NCBI GenBank assembly: GCA_025618425.1
Contig: CM046847.1
Location: 14,609,468 to 14,673,467 of the forward strand
Direction: 5' to 3'
DNA: 64,000 nt
Origin: Heliocidaris tuberculata
Taxonomy: Eukaryota > Echinodermata > Echinoidea > Camarodonta > Echinometridae
The translations under genes and the position numbers were made by a program. Of the stretch, positions 26,213 through 40,000 are shown piece by piece (position 1 is the stretch's first letter; every line of letters begins with the position of its first letter). The notes under the pieces are model-generated. The model did not search any database and was not told where the DNA came from. It was given only the letters and a program-made list of their open reading frames with translations.

Positions 26213-26705
26213 TTAAAGGGGAAGTTCACCCCGAAGATTACTTAAAAAACAGAAAAAATAAAGAAAAATATGCGAAAGTTTGGACAAAATCCGTTAAAGA
26301 ATAACGGAGTTATGGACTTTTGAAGTTTTATTTTGTGACGTCACATGCGAGCAGCTCCTCCATTATGTAATGTGATAAATATTCCATAAAATACAGTTTT
26401 CTCAGAAAATTTAAAATATTTTCGTCTGTGCATTTGATATATTGTCAGAAATGTTATTCAATACTAGATTCTGAAAAGAAACAATATTAATTTATCGTGG
26501 AACGTAAAAAAAAATGCGAATATATGGAATATTTATTACATGACCAATGGCAGCTGCTCGCATGTGACGTCACGAATCCAAAACTTTAAATACTCATAAC
26601 TCTTTTATTATTTGACCGATTTTCATCAAACCTTCGCCAATATTTTTCTTTATTTTTCTGCATTTTTTAAACTCACGTAATCTTCAGGGTGAACTTTCCC
26701 TTTAA
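26213..26705. mobile_element. MITE with TTAAAGGGGAAGTTCACC ends
   Basis: The left end TTAAAGGGGAAGTTCACC..GAAGATTAC and right end GTAATCTTC..GGTGAACTTTCCCTTTAA are near-perfect inverses. GACGTCACATGCGAGCAGCT near 26338 is mirrored by AGCTGCTCGCATGTGACGTC near 26552, so nearly the whole 493 bp can fold back. Confidence 0.8.
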
Positions 26706-27068
26706 AACACTATGACCTATGAGGTACATGAGTTTATTTGATTCACTATTGTTGCATAAAACAACAATATTTTATACAAAAAGTACATTATGTTGATCTT
26801 ACAAAAAATATTTAACAATGACAGAAAGAACATGTTGTTCCTTATTTCTAGATTATAAACCATGTAAACGTACATAGAATTAAGAACCTTATCGTAGAAT
26901 ACTGAAAAAACAAAAAAACAATTGTACTATTGATACATTAAAGAATCAGGCAAACTAACTATAATTCATCGGGTCCAAGACTACCCCCCCCCCCGATATT
27001 TCCCCCCAAGTTTAGTTTACTCCCTTTGACTTTTACAAAAACTGTTCATATAAAACTGAAGAGGTCCA

Positions 27069-27387
27069 GGGGGTGTTTCATAAAGCTGTTCGCATGACTT
27101 TACGAACGACATGAATATGAAGTGCCAGATAGGATGCCCTAAGTTTTTACTGATGTTTTCACAAAGTGTTACTGTATTTCCAATAACCTCAATTAAATTA
27201 TGGCAAAAAATATACTTTGCATTAAAAATGTTTGTTATAATAAGAATGTTAAACTACATCTGCAAAGTTCAACTTTAGTTGATCCGTAAAAAATGATTGA
27301 GCATCCCATTTGGCTTGTCATTTTAAAGTCATTCGTAAAGTCATGCGTAACTTTTACGAACAGCTTTATGAAACCCCCCCCCCCCCC
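27069..27387. mobile_element. MITE with GGGGGTGTTTCATAAAGCTG ends
   Basis: The left end GTGTTTCATAAAGCTGTTCG and right end CGAACAGCTTTATGAAACCC are inverses. A second inverse pair (GCATGACTTTACGAA and TTCGTAAAGTCATGCG) lies just inside. The related TTTCATMAARYTKGTC family recurs at 45005-45146 and 51144-51263. Confidence 0.75.
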
Positions 27388-27922
27388 GACTCTGTTGTAA
27401 TTCTAAATAGAGAAGGGTGACTCAGTCATATTTTCTGAATCGCCGAGAAGATACCAGATGAAATAATATTTGTTACATATTGCAGTGCCCCTCGATGGCT
27501 GGACCCCCGCAACGCAATGAGAAAAATAGTAAGGCATTAAAAAAGAACAGATCCGTGTTTATATAGGTCCAAGCTTTCCTTCATTCCCCCCCCCCTAAAT
27601 CACAGCAAAAAAAAAAGGGGGGGGGTATTATCAGAAAAGAAAATGAGGGTTATATTCCCCAAGAGTCTTTGACAAAAAGAAATAAAAAGGCATTAAGCAA
27701 AGTAAAGGTTGTCCAATTCACAGAAGCTATATGACAAGCAAAAAATAAAATAAAAAGGCAGTCCGGGTCCCATGACCCCACCCTGGGCCCTCCCCAAATC
27801 CGCCCCTGATATATACCACCTCCAAGACGTAATTTCAATAATCTCAGTTACTTGTTAGCTTTATCAAGAACAGACAGGTAATGAAGTCCCGAGTTGAGGT
27901 CTCTGGCAGTACAGCATCGTCA
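27388..27922. other. Heparanase 3' flank with a degraded TE
   Basis: Contains C and G tracts and the end of a CCCCAAATCCGCCCCTGAT-type element near 27790-27810. The heparanase 3' UTR should run here, but no clear AATAAA on the minus strand stands out. Confidence 0.4.
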
Positions 27923-28082
27923 TCATAGGCAAGCTGGTGCCTGGGCATGTGTCACTACGTAAAAGCCGTAGGATTGTTGCGGAACGACGATGGTGCTTCC
28001 AGGGGGGTGCTCCTGGGGTGGGTAGGAGGGAAGTGTCAGGTCATCGTCCATCTGAAGTCGGCGTCCATTGAGCTTCACATTT
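27923..28082 (-). CDS. Heparanase exon, C terminus with stop
   Basis: Encodes (K)NVKLNGRRLQMDDDLTLPS through ACL and the stop, aligning with the end of human heparanase (SVQLNGLTLKM ... KVAACI). The acceptor is ACATTAG before A-AAT-GTG; one base completes the lysine codon begun in the previous exon. Confidence 0.9.
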
Positions 28083-31000
28083 CTAATGTGTTTTTTAAAA
28101 GACAAAGAAATTAACCCACATTAGTTTTTTATATGAGTGCAGCAGTAGTTTGTGAAAATGCTTCTCTCGTTCACAAATCACTACCATTCACTGAATACCG
28201 CTGTTATCATGTCCGTCGCCCTACGCCCCCCCCCCCCCCATGCGAATTAGGTCCAAGAAAAGTGATTTTCTTGCTGAAATACATGGTTGATCATTGGCTC
28301 GAATACCCCTACCCCCCCCCCCCCCCCCCAACGCCAAGAGTTCCGACATGCCACCGCATTATACTCACTTTGAAAGGAGCCCTTGGAAGCCCATCGGCAG
28401 GAAGAGGTATTCGTGGACAGTGGAGTTCAGTAGAGCGCCCTCAAGGTGGACATGAATGTCATTGATAGGTACCATATTGATAATCATTAGGGTTACTGAG
28501 CCTGGCTGGTACATTGGGCTTTAGAGGAAGGTAAAAATGAAGGGAATCAGAAGAGTAACAAAGTAATTAACATTTTAAAGTTTTGAAGAAAAAAATTGTG
28601 ATTATGTACAAAATGAATTTCTAATATTCGTTTCTTCTGCTTGAGTATTATTTATTCACCTATACAAATTTGAAAGTAAATCCCTTAACTTTCAAGGTTT
28701 TAGAGCATCAATACCATTAAAGATTTAGAACATCGTATAGCGAAAAAAGAAGAATAAGTTGGCAATTCACTTTCGTAAATGGAGATTTGATATATGATCT
28801 TGGTAGCTGCGTGCATCTTCACAAATACTACGCAATATTATGCTGCTTCCCCCCCCCCCCTCTCTCTCTCTCTTTCTCTCAATTTTTTTTTTTTTTGTGT
28901 GTGTGTGTTGTGTGTGTTATTTTTTAATTAGATAATTCTTATTGATTGTTATTATATCTTATTCATTTGTGGTCACGTTCTTCTATGTTCGTATTTTGCT
29001 AATAAATACTTTTTAAAGGTGAAAATGAAGGAGTGGGAGAGTGAGTGGGACAAATAAGTGGCTGACGTAAACGCTCACTACTCTTAATCAACAGGCAGAA
29101 CGCGACAAAAAAATAAAAAATAAAAAGAAATAGCACAACCTGGGCAATAAAATACATTTAATCACATAAGAACGTGATAACATAATGATCTTTTCTTCTT
29201 TTTTTTTTAGTCAAGCCAAAAGGAATAAACTCTACAATAAAATAATACTGCAGATTACATAGAAACATAGACTTGTATCGAACTTTTTTTCATATTGACT
29301 GATATTTTGTTTTTTGTTTCGTTCTTTAGGTTATTGCAGTGGCGTATCTAGGGTTTTTGGCGCCCGGGGCAAACAATAAAATTGCGTCCCTCCCCCCCCC
29401 CCCCCCCCGCGAGTGCCCCCAAATATCTACATTATTGTACAAGCGAAGGAGCAAAGCAACCGAGCGGAAAATTTTTATTAATTTCTTAATTCTAAAAACG
29501 CAATTTCTTGCGCATTTTACCAAGGGACTTTTGCAATCGACCACTGCAATTGAACGGCAGAGAAGTTCGAATTTTGTATATTGATAAAAACTTTTCTATT
29601 CACTCTCTTCTAAACTTGAGAGCTAACGAAATCCCTTGAGAAATAGTCGAGAAGTTTAACAAGGCGACTGAAAGTTGAGATTTCCTTTAAATGTAGAACC
29701 TTTGCAAATGCTATTTTATACACTTCATCCTATATTGGGGGCGCAATATTTAGCAAGAGGCTGATGAAACTTATGTAATAGCAAACAAAGCAACGAGAAT
29801 TATATCTTTATTTTTCATATTTTGAACCCTTAAAAAAGCTATTTAAATACTATATAGGTGTGCGAAATTACGAGATGCTGAAACAAAATAATTATACGAG
29901 GGAGGAAATCGATCGAGCTTTAGAAATTTTTCGCATTTTAAACCATCAAAACTGTATTTTTTAAATGTATTTAGCCTGTGGATTGGGGGCGCATAATCCT
30001 TAAGGATTATGATTTATTTCATTTTATCCCTTTTTTCCTTTGACTCTTTTTTTTTTTTTTTTGCGCCCCCTCCAGGCGTCGCCCAGGGCACGTCCCCTCC
30101 CCCCGTTAAATACGCCACTGGGTTATAAATCAACATTTTGAAGGCAGTGGCTTGATAGGATTGAAAGTATTAGGGACATCGAGAAAAACCATAAAAATGC
30201 GAGTATGATATCTCTCAAAAAATGAATTTGTAGGTAATGTACAAGAGGCGAATTCAAATCTTAATACAATAGACCATAACATTTTGATTGAAACTTTCCT
30301 ATAAACTTTTCAAGAAGTTAAGAATAGATCAACCATTTAAAAATATTAAATAGTATATTTAAAGCAATACTTTTAGAACAAAATATATTAGTTGGAAGTT
30401 ACAGGCAACAGAGCCAACCTGTAATTACTTACCTAGTTTTCGTACAATGAGCATATATTCGGATGAAATTTGAAAAGTCAAAATCTTGTTTATTGGCGTT
30501 TTCATGTCGCGATGTCCTGGTTTTGGTAGAAACGACTTTGGAAACGTCCAAGACCCGAGTTCCCATGAGTCTCTTGTGATATAACAGTAGCCAATATTTC
30601 TGCAGAAATGCAAATACAATGGATTTACATGTTATTAGAAACTTTTTGTAACCATTAATAAACAAAAAATCAACACAAAATAATGGTTCTAGGACACCTA
30701 CCCCCTGGACAACCACCCCCGGATAACCACCCCTAGGATAACCACCCTCTAGGAAAACTACCCCCCAGGACAACTACCCCCCAGACAACTACCCCATAGG
30801 ACAACCACCCTCTAGGACAACTACCCCCGGACAACTACCCTCTAGGACAACTACCCCCCGGACAACTACCCCCAGACAACAACCCCCTAGGACACGTGTC
30901 CGGGGGGTAGTTATCCGGGGGTAGTTGTCCTAGAGGGTGGTTGTCCTAGGGGGAAGTTGTCTGGGGGGTAGTTGTCCGGGGGGTAGTTGTCCTAGAGGGT

Positions 31001-34000
31001 GTTTGTCCTAGGGGGTAGTTGTCTGTGGGGTAGTTGTCCTAGGGGGTAGTTGTCCTAGAGGGTGGTTATCCTAGGGGTGGTAATCCGGGGGGTGGTTGTC
31101 CAGGGGGTGGGTGTCCGGATACGCAAAATAATAATAATATATATATATTAGCGAACGAGCGAGTTTGGAGCTTTGTAATTTAGGGCATTTTTGATTACAC
31201 AATCAAATCAAAGCCTGATGTAATAAGAAGATTTTTGTGAAAACAGAAAAATAAGAGAAACAGGATGGTGGAAAATTGAAAGAAATCGGATAAAAAATAA
31301 GAAAGTCGTGAATGTTTTAAAAATGAGATCATTAAATCTATGCGAATCTCAAATTGGCAACTTTACATTACGTAGTGTAAATTTCAGTGATTCTCGGTCA
31401 ACTCTCCCATTTGTCGTAAACTATAGGTCATTAATTTCCATTTTTCTCTTAAGCCCCTTTTCAATCTAGGCAGTATTCAAAATATGTTGTAGGTAGCATA
31501 TTGCCATAGGTTTTCCAAAAAGAAAATAATCCTACAGATAATATTTTTTGAAAAATTGACATATTAGTCATTTTGTGGGAGAGTTGTCCGCCGCTACATC
31601 GCAGTGGCATTTCCGACTCGGCCAATTTGAATCTCCGATGGGTATAGTAATAACATGTTTTAAAAATTCATAACTTTCATGTTGGTTGTCTGATTTCGTT
31701 CAAGCTTTTGCCAGTTTTCATCTCTGATCTCTCTTTCAGAGCAATTTGCCAGCAAGGTTGGATTTCCCTTTTCTCTCCATTTCTCTCCATTTCTCTTTTC
31801 TCCTAAAGGGGTTAAGCAGCGTTAAATTAAATCACCTTTTTGATAATTTTTTTTTTTTGGCGATTTTCAAAATTTTAGGTTTGGCGACTCCCTTGAAAAT
31901 TCCAGGAGAGCTGCCCCTGCTAGCCCCGCCATCTTGAATCTCTGACGTAACATACAGGCCCTATTGGAAATTTACATTCTCAAGCTCTTATGCGCACACA
32001 ATGGAACCTCTTCCTATGTATTACCAACTGTTTACACATCTTCTACATTACTTTGAAAGTATATTGTGCGAGGGAGCGTAGATTTTCTATTTTTCAGAGC
32101 TTTGGCAGTTTTGACATTACTTGTATATTCGTTTCCAAAATATCCGGGAGAACGCCCCCCCCCCCACCCGAATGTTGTTTTTTAACACTGGGCTCATGTG
32201 CCCCCACCCCCCCCCCGCCCCGTCTCCCGTTATTGCCGCCCTGCAGATAATGTAAACAGACAGAAAGACAGACAGACAACAAGACAGACCAACAAATGAT
32301 TGGATCTTACCAGATGTGGGTAGAAACTTTCGTCGAATATCCCTCCATTTCTGCCTGCCAGTCCTTGCTGGACAATCAATTGTATTCCAAGACGTGCAGA
32401 CATACCCAGCTTATCAAGGAGACTGTTCATAGACGGACCAAATTAAAGACAATAATTATTACTGTACGGCACACGCCACAGCGACAATAGCCCCCCCCCC
32501 CCCCCAAAAAAAAAAAATTATACCTCAGTCACATCGGCAGACCGACCGCAAACCGACCGATAACCGACCAAATATGTAGTATGAGACATCCTGTAACCTA
32601 ATACCTCGGTCATACCAACGAGACCGACACAAGATCGAATATAGACCGAACAAACAATGACACTGCCCCGGATGAATAAGATTAGGTCGGTTTGGAGTCG
32701 GTGTGGAGTCGATTTGGCGGTCTAACTAAGGCATCACCCTATATCTCTGATCAAATAAAGCCCAGATAAAATGTCGCTGGAGCCATCGGACGACATCACC
32801 CGTTGCTCAGATGAAGGGTAAGTAATAACAAAGGATGGAAAAGTGAAGAGGAGATAAGGTCATGAGAAAAGAGGGAGATGGAGAGAGAGATTGGGAGAAT
32901 GGACTCATAACCCAAGCAATTGGGAAAGGTCGATTATGTAGTACCGGTACTTGTATCGAATTGGTGCATGCTGTGAGGATTTGGAATCATCAAAAACAAT
33001 GACAAATGTACTCAATCTTCCTGAAAATCACATACGTTGCACACAGAAATGGGTATATATGGGATTACACACACAGGTGCCTTGAAAGTTCGGTCCGAAG
33101 CTTTTGGACCATGAGGGCTACTGAGGAACGATCCTTTCAAGAGAACATTTCTTCCGGGATATACTTCTAAACTGACATTTTCAAAAAAGGGATGAGAAAC
33201 CTCACAAATTGTTATGATTAAAACCTTCCCAGTAAAAATCAACCGCCATCGATCGGTGAGGTAATGAAATCGATCATTGAAATACTGGCGTGTGTTTTGT
33301 TATGTTTTGTTTTTTTTACACAAAGGAGAAAGGATAGGTTCTTACAGCATTCCGTCAACGTAGACATTGTTCAAATTCCGTGGTCCACTACCAAAACAAA
33401 GACCCGATTCTGTCATCCATATCTTCGAATTTGTCGCTGAACCGTATTTCTGGACCGAGTTTTTGACGTTCTGTATATTCTGACGCAGGAGATCAGCAAG
33501 GCGAGGATCTGTAAGCTCTCTGAATCCGGCTGTTCTGCCGCTGGTGTAGTAGAAGTGGAACGACGTAATGTTGGTGGCATTCCCAACTCCTTGAAGGAAC
33601 CTAGATGCAAACGGAAAAAGAGGCAATTATACCCCTGTCACACTAACAAGACCGACAACAGACCGACAACAGACCGACAACAGACCGACAACAGACCGAC
33701 AACAAACCGACAACAAACCGAACAAACAATAGACCTAGCTGTTCACAAAGTTATTCAAATTTATGGATGTTTCTTTCCTGGGGATCTAGTAACGAGGTAT
33801 TCCATTAACCTGTTATTAATGAATGGACTACAATACTTCGAATCAGTTTGCATACATTACTTGTTGCTATGTCTGACAAGCCTCTGACAAGCTTTCAGGT
33901 TGTCATGAACAACCTTTATTTTAAAAGTATGCATAAAATTTGAATATATTTGTGAACAGGTCTATTTGCCTCGAACGGTTTGGCGGTATGACTAAGTTAT

Positions 34001-37000
34001 TAGGCCCAGTCGTATTTTACTCAGATAGACACGTTCACAAATATATTCAAATTTTATGCATACTTTTAAAACAAAGGTTGTTCTTGACAACCTGAAAGCT
34101 TGTCAGAGGCTTGTCAGACACAGGAACAAGTAATGTATGCAAACTGGATTCCAGGTATTGTAGTTCATTTATTAATAATGGGTGAATGGATACCTCGTTA
34201 CTAGGTCCCCAGGAAAGAAACATCCATAAATTTGAATAACTTTGTGAACAGGTCTATTGAAACCCGACACTGGGTTTACGCTAGGTCTAAAGTCGAAGGA
34301 ACACAACAAATGTCATCACAAAGACTGTAAAAGAAACTCAACAGAGACAATCCTAGTGCGCCACCTTTTGAAATGAATGAATTCAACAACGACTTATTAC
34401 GTAATCCGATCGTGATTTCTATCGTCAATAGACCGGTTCGGTAATGTATTCAAAATTTATGCATACCTTCCAAACAAAGGCTGTTCTTGACAACCTGAAA
34501 GCTTGCCCGAGGCTTGTCGGACATAGCAACAAGTAATGTATGCAAACTGGATTCCAAGCACTGCATGAGGCTCATTTATAAACAGCAGGTTAATGGAATA
34601 GCTCGTGACTAGGTGATCAGAGAAGAAAATATGCATGGATTTGTATACTTTACAGAACCGGTCTATTCAATAAGGTGCAGACAGAAAACGCCTGGTTAAA
34701 AATATTCTGTGTAAATCATTTTCCGTGTATAATCGCATAAGTTTACCAGGAATTTGGTAATTTGGTAAGAGTTTGATAAGAGAAGATTGCGCTTGAAATA
34801 ACCAGGCAACGGGGTAAAAATTACTAGATTTGTGTTGGCTACCGGTCAACCCGGAACTCTGGTAATGTTTAACACTTTTTGAAAAAAGGTTGAAAAGGTT
34901 TATTTTACCTGACTGCCAAGAAAGCATGTGAATGCTTATAAGTAAGCAACCAGGGGACCGAAGTCTTAAATACGTCTCCGAGGGACCTAGTAATGAGGAT
35001 TAATGCCTAATCAAAGGGCACTATCGCATCCATTTGGTTTCGAACCCGGGTCCTCCCAGTTACGAGACCACTGCTCTACCACTGATTCATCGTGCCTCCT
35101 TTGTGTTAAAATTTTACAAGGAGTTTTTTCAGTGTACTGAAATTGCCCTTGAGTTGATTTTTTTTTTTGAAATTCTTTGTGATTATGTTAAAGGAGAATG
35201 AAACCCTGGGGGGAAATCGATTTCAATGAAAAGAGAGGACCGAGAGAAGCAATTTTTAAAAAAAGTTCCATCAAAATTGGTTACGAAATGAGAAAGTTAT
35301 GGAAGTTTGAAAAGTGTCAATTTACTTTCTTTGGCGATCCTCAAATTGGCAATGTTACTTCAAAGTGACAGGCTTAGTAGTACAACTCTCCATATGTTTT
35401 GTACACAAAATTTCATATTTGTCTCCATTATCTCTAAAGATGCTGCTTGTCTTTTTGTGAACTCAACATATGTTGTGTCAAATATATTTTCCCATGATAC
35501 ATCTTGAGCTGAGAAGGAGACAAGCTGCACCTTGAGAGATAATGGGGAAAATAACAAATGGAGAGTTGTACTACTAAACCTGTAACGTTGAAGTAACATT
35601 GCCACGTTGAGGATCGCCATAGAAAGTAAATTGAGACTTTTCAAACTTTCATAACTTTCTCATTTCTTAACCTATTTTGATGGAAATTTTTTTTTAATTG
35701 CTTCTCTCTATCCTCTCTTTACATTAAAATTGATTTTTCACCAGGATTTCATTCTCCTTTAATGGAACTTTTGAGAAGTTTAAACATGTTAAACATTCTG
35801 AAATGGTCGTATGGGAAGTTAAAGGGCAGTCTAACCTTAGTAGTAAATCGATTTATGTGAAAGCGGGAAAATAAGAGAAACAAGATGGAGAAAGTTTGAA
35901 AGAAATCGGACAAAGAAAAGAAAGTTACGAATGAAAAAAAAAAATCGTCTTTTAAAATGATAAAGTGGAATAGGATAACTTACTCATTGAGATATGATTC
36001 TGTTGATGAGAATGTTGTCGGATTCTTTATAGGAGATGAAGTTTCCGGACCCACAAGGAAGATATCCGTCAGCTCGGGTATTTGAGCCACGGACTTCCTC
36101 AGGGTGTGATAGGCATCGGCCATCTGAGTCGCAGTCACGTTGACATTATCCTTTCTGGGGAATCCATTGGGCTCTGCAAAGTCAAGTTCAGTTCATTCTT
36201 TTCTCATATTTCACAACAACAAAAAGAACATGATTTTTACAGAACATAAACATGATAGGAGAGTCTGTCACTACTTGTATTTGCAAAATTTATTAGACTG
36301 CAAGTATACGAAAGGTCTGTGAAGTTGCGAAGACTCGTATAACAAGAGTGGAATATGAAAGAACGTAATTGATAGTTGAATTGTGCATGATACAGGTTCC
36401 TTAAAGGTTGGGCGCCACTAAAAGGGGTATGGGGGTGTGAAACCCCAAGTGGCGGTGGAACCGGGATGGGCAGGAACCCCCCCCCCCCTCCACACACACA
36501 CACACATTTTCCAAAATCAATGAAAGTGCCCCTTCCAAACGAACGAATGCCTCTCCCGCGATAAGTTTAAGGTAAAAATGTTCCTTCTTTTTCTGTTGCG
36601 CCCTTAGTTCATCAGTTTATGACAAAATCAGATGCCCTTTTTGCAAGCCTCCCTGTCATGCCTGTTGTTGTATGATTTATTTCATCACTACAGTGGTCCG
36701 TGTCGTGTATTATAACTAAGTCAGTGTTTGATGCCTTCCCCTCCCAAGTGAACATAGTGCCCTGTTCATGGCAAAAGCAGAAGACATTTCTTTAAATTTT
36801 CTCATGATGAAGGGGGGGGGGGGGGGGGGGCTCCTACATCCAACCCATAATATCTAAATCCTGATATCGATATTATATTGAAGGAAGAATCGCCGTGGAT
36901 TTTACTTAAAGATTTAAAGAATTTATACCGACAATATAATTCTGGGGTAATATACATGATATATGGATCGTTTTTGCCTTCAACACATACACGTTTTGAG

Positions 37001-40000
37001 CTCTTAATTTAGAAAGGCATACTGGGAAATTATCGCTGTACAGTAGTCCAATGAGATCAAGAAAGCCTACCGGCCAAATATAGAGAAAGTGATTGAGCCA
37101 TCAATATTCAATATTATCATTTTTTTCCGTTGTAGAAAGTGTCATGGTCTAGTGGATATGTCACCGGACAGCGGATCATATGGTTCACGGTTCGAGTCCC
37201 GCCGAGGCACTAATGTCCTTTGGCAAAACACTTTTCTAAATTTGCCACTCTCCACCCAGGTAATATATAGTAAATGGGTACCTGGTAGGAGAAGAACCGA
37301 ACAAAGCTGCAACCATCGACAACCACTGCAGACATAAGCCTAAGTCACACTATAGTGGCGGCCGATTGCCGACCAACAACAATCAGTTCATTGTCAGTGA
37401 TCACAGAAGGCTCTCCCATTGAGCTGCTGATTCCATTGTTTCTTCAAGGCAGTCTTGTAAGGGTCACTTCTGTACGGCTGTAAGGCTGGTAAGGTTTTCG
37501 ATGCAACAACGAAAACCTTCCTTTTTGGCAAAAGGATTTTGATGCAACATCGAGGTAGGCAACTTGTCTGTCAACCAATTGGCGACCTTGTGTGCAACTG
37601 ATAGGCGACAAGCCGCAAAGTAAAAATAAATAATTTCGGGGTTTCAGTCGGCAGTGTTTGTTTATGCACTTTTTTGCGGTTATGTTGGTCGGCAACCAGT
37701 CACCAACTCTAATGTGACCTAGGCTTAAACCCAAAAAAGTTGAAAGAAATTTTCCTCGGCGACTAGGTGCCGATCGGTTGCATACAGGTAGCCTATCCGT
37801 TGTAAATAAATTGTCATTTCATCCAAGATAATGGAAGATTAGTGAGCAACCGCTCGTGGGAAAATTGGCAAACAGTCGCTGACTGGTCGCCGACTGCTTA
37901 CAGACTATGTGCATCTAAAGGTGATTGATGACTTCGCAGAAGTGTTTTGCGCATGATCCACTATCAGTAAGCATAGGACATCGCGACTTGTCAGCGATCG
38001 GTTCATAAGAATAGCTCGGCTACTGCCGACAACAACTGGAGACCCCAGTCGTCGACCGGTTGCCTTCATTTGAACGATCAGTAAAAGTCTTTTTTTTTTA
38101 AATCTTCTGCCGATCAATTTTGTGGTCGGCAAAACGTTTGCTTTACAACATCGAAAACCGCCAGCCGACCAAAACCCTCGAGCAACTATTCGCAGACCAA
38201 TGACAACCTTCAGAAGACTGCTAAAACCTTTCTACGACCGCTGATAACCAACTGGTTGTTGCTGGTCGGCGACCAGTCGCCACTCTAGCGTGACTTAGAC
38301 TTTATGTTGATTTTCTGAAAGCCTATCCGATCGTGTTCTAATGACTTCAGAGGTTCCATCCCTGTAATGCCGCCATTTTTCGTGTGATTTTGAGCAGCCA
38401 TACAGTTCCATATCCAAAAATGGAATTTCTATTATTAAACAGATATACCTTACCATTTCCCAAGGACCACATAACGGGATAGCCCCTCTGTTTGGTATAG
38501 TTGAGAAGATGAAGTGCCTCGCTGGGATCCCAAGACGACCCGTTCCGATGCAGAGCATTGAGGGTATATAGTACATCCCATCCGACCGACCGAGCAAACT
38601 CGTTGATGTTATCCCACGCGTGTGCTTAGCAAGGAATTTAAAAAAAAATGAAAAAGGAATAGAGGACATTAGAAGACAAAAACAAAATTTCATTCATTTA
38701 ACCAATGAATAGACAAGCATTTATAATTCACTATCGGACTGCTATTAAAAAAAAGGTTTCTGAATCAAGTGTGGGGATACTTTACTAATACCTCAGTCAC
38801 ATCGCCTTACCTACTCCAAACTGATTCCAAACTGTAATTCTAATTTTTTGTCGGTCTGTTGTCGGTCTCGTCGGTGTAACTAAGGTACGAGGGGGTACAC
38901 ATTGTACAGACACTGAGAGTGACACACAGTAAACCTCGTACTCAGCTTTGGGAAGGCAGCATGAAATGCCCCCCCCCCCCCACCCGCCCCAACACCTGCC
39001 AAAGGATAGTAAAATATACAGAGAAGGATGTATGGTTTTGTCGGACCACACACAGGTCGGATAAACGGGATAACCCGGGTTCGAATCCTGGTCAATAATT
39101 ATACCAGAGCTTTTTACATTGAAAAAAATAGTGGTTTAAGAGTGCTCAGAATGAAGGTATTTACAGGTCCGACCCACATTTGGCAGTTCTTTGCATAACT
39201 CAATAAAGTTCCAGTAACTGGACAAGCTTTCAACTATACTTCATCATACTGCAGCAGAGCTGTCATTTGATATCAATCGGACACATAATTATGTTACTTC
39301 ATGTAATAATACTTTCTACCAACTACAATCATTTCTATTCGGGTATTCAGGTATTATTTTTCAGTGTTAAGTTCCCCTGGTTATGACTTCACGGCATGGG
39401 TATATTTAGGCTGTAAGACCAAGTGGCTGTAAGACCAGTCGGTTGTAGCAGTGGCGGATCCAGAGGGGGGGGGGGGGGGCGGGTCAACTTCACTGGGACC
39501 AAAAAGGGCCCCCAAAAATGCTGAGGATCCTTTTTTTTTTTTTTTTGCTTGTCAGAGATATTTTGAGTTAAAAAGGGGCCCTAAAGTGCTTGTCAGAGAT
39601 TTTTTGAGTTAAAAAGGGGCCCAAAAATGTTTGTCAGAGATTTTTTGAGTTAAAAAGGGGCCCAAAAATTAAAATGCTGAGGACTTTTTTTTTTTGCTTG
39701 TCAGAATATTTTGTGAATATTGAGCCCCCTCCCTCAAGAAATCCTGGATCCGCCACTGGGTTGTAGGACAAATGGAATAAGCCGAATACCAACTTGATAC
39801 TCGGTACTTAATGTAGGGGAGCAATGCTCTACAGACATCTACTTCTACCCTGGTGTAGTCAATAAATACCTGGTATTTCAATAAATATTTTCGTGTCTAG
39901 AATATCATCTTGGCCAAAGCCAAGGTCACTAGCAAATTGTTGACTCGTTAACTTACTCCCAAATGTTCTTTAGCTGCATGAATGGCATATCACTGAAAAA

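Noticed and set aside
30690..31120. CRISPR-like reading of the repeated GGACAACTACCCCC units
   Set aside because: Units are contiguous and degenerate with no unique spacers, and the genome is eukaryotic; it is a minisatellite.
39965..40000. A 36-base candidate heparanase exon flanked by TTTTTCAG and GTAAGT on the minus strand
   Set aside because: Good splice signals, but in the phase set by the exon at 40266 it contains a stop, and in the open phase it cannot join the 38454 exon. Direct joining of 40266 to 38624 keeps frame and matches the family.
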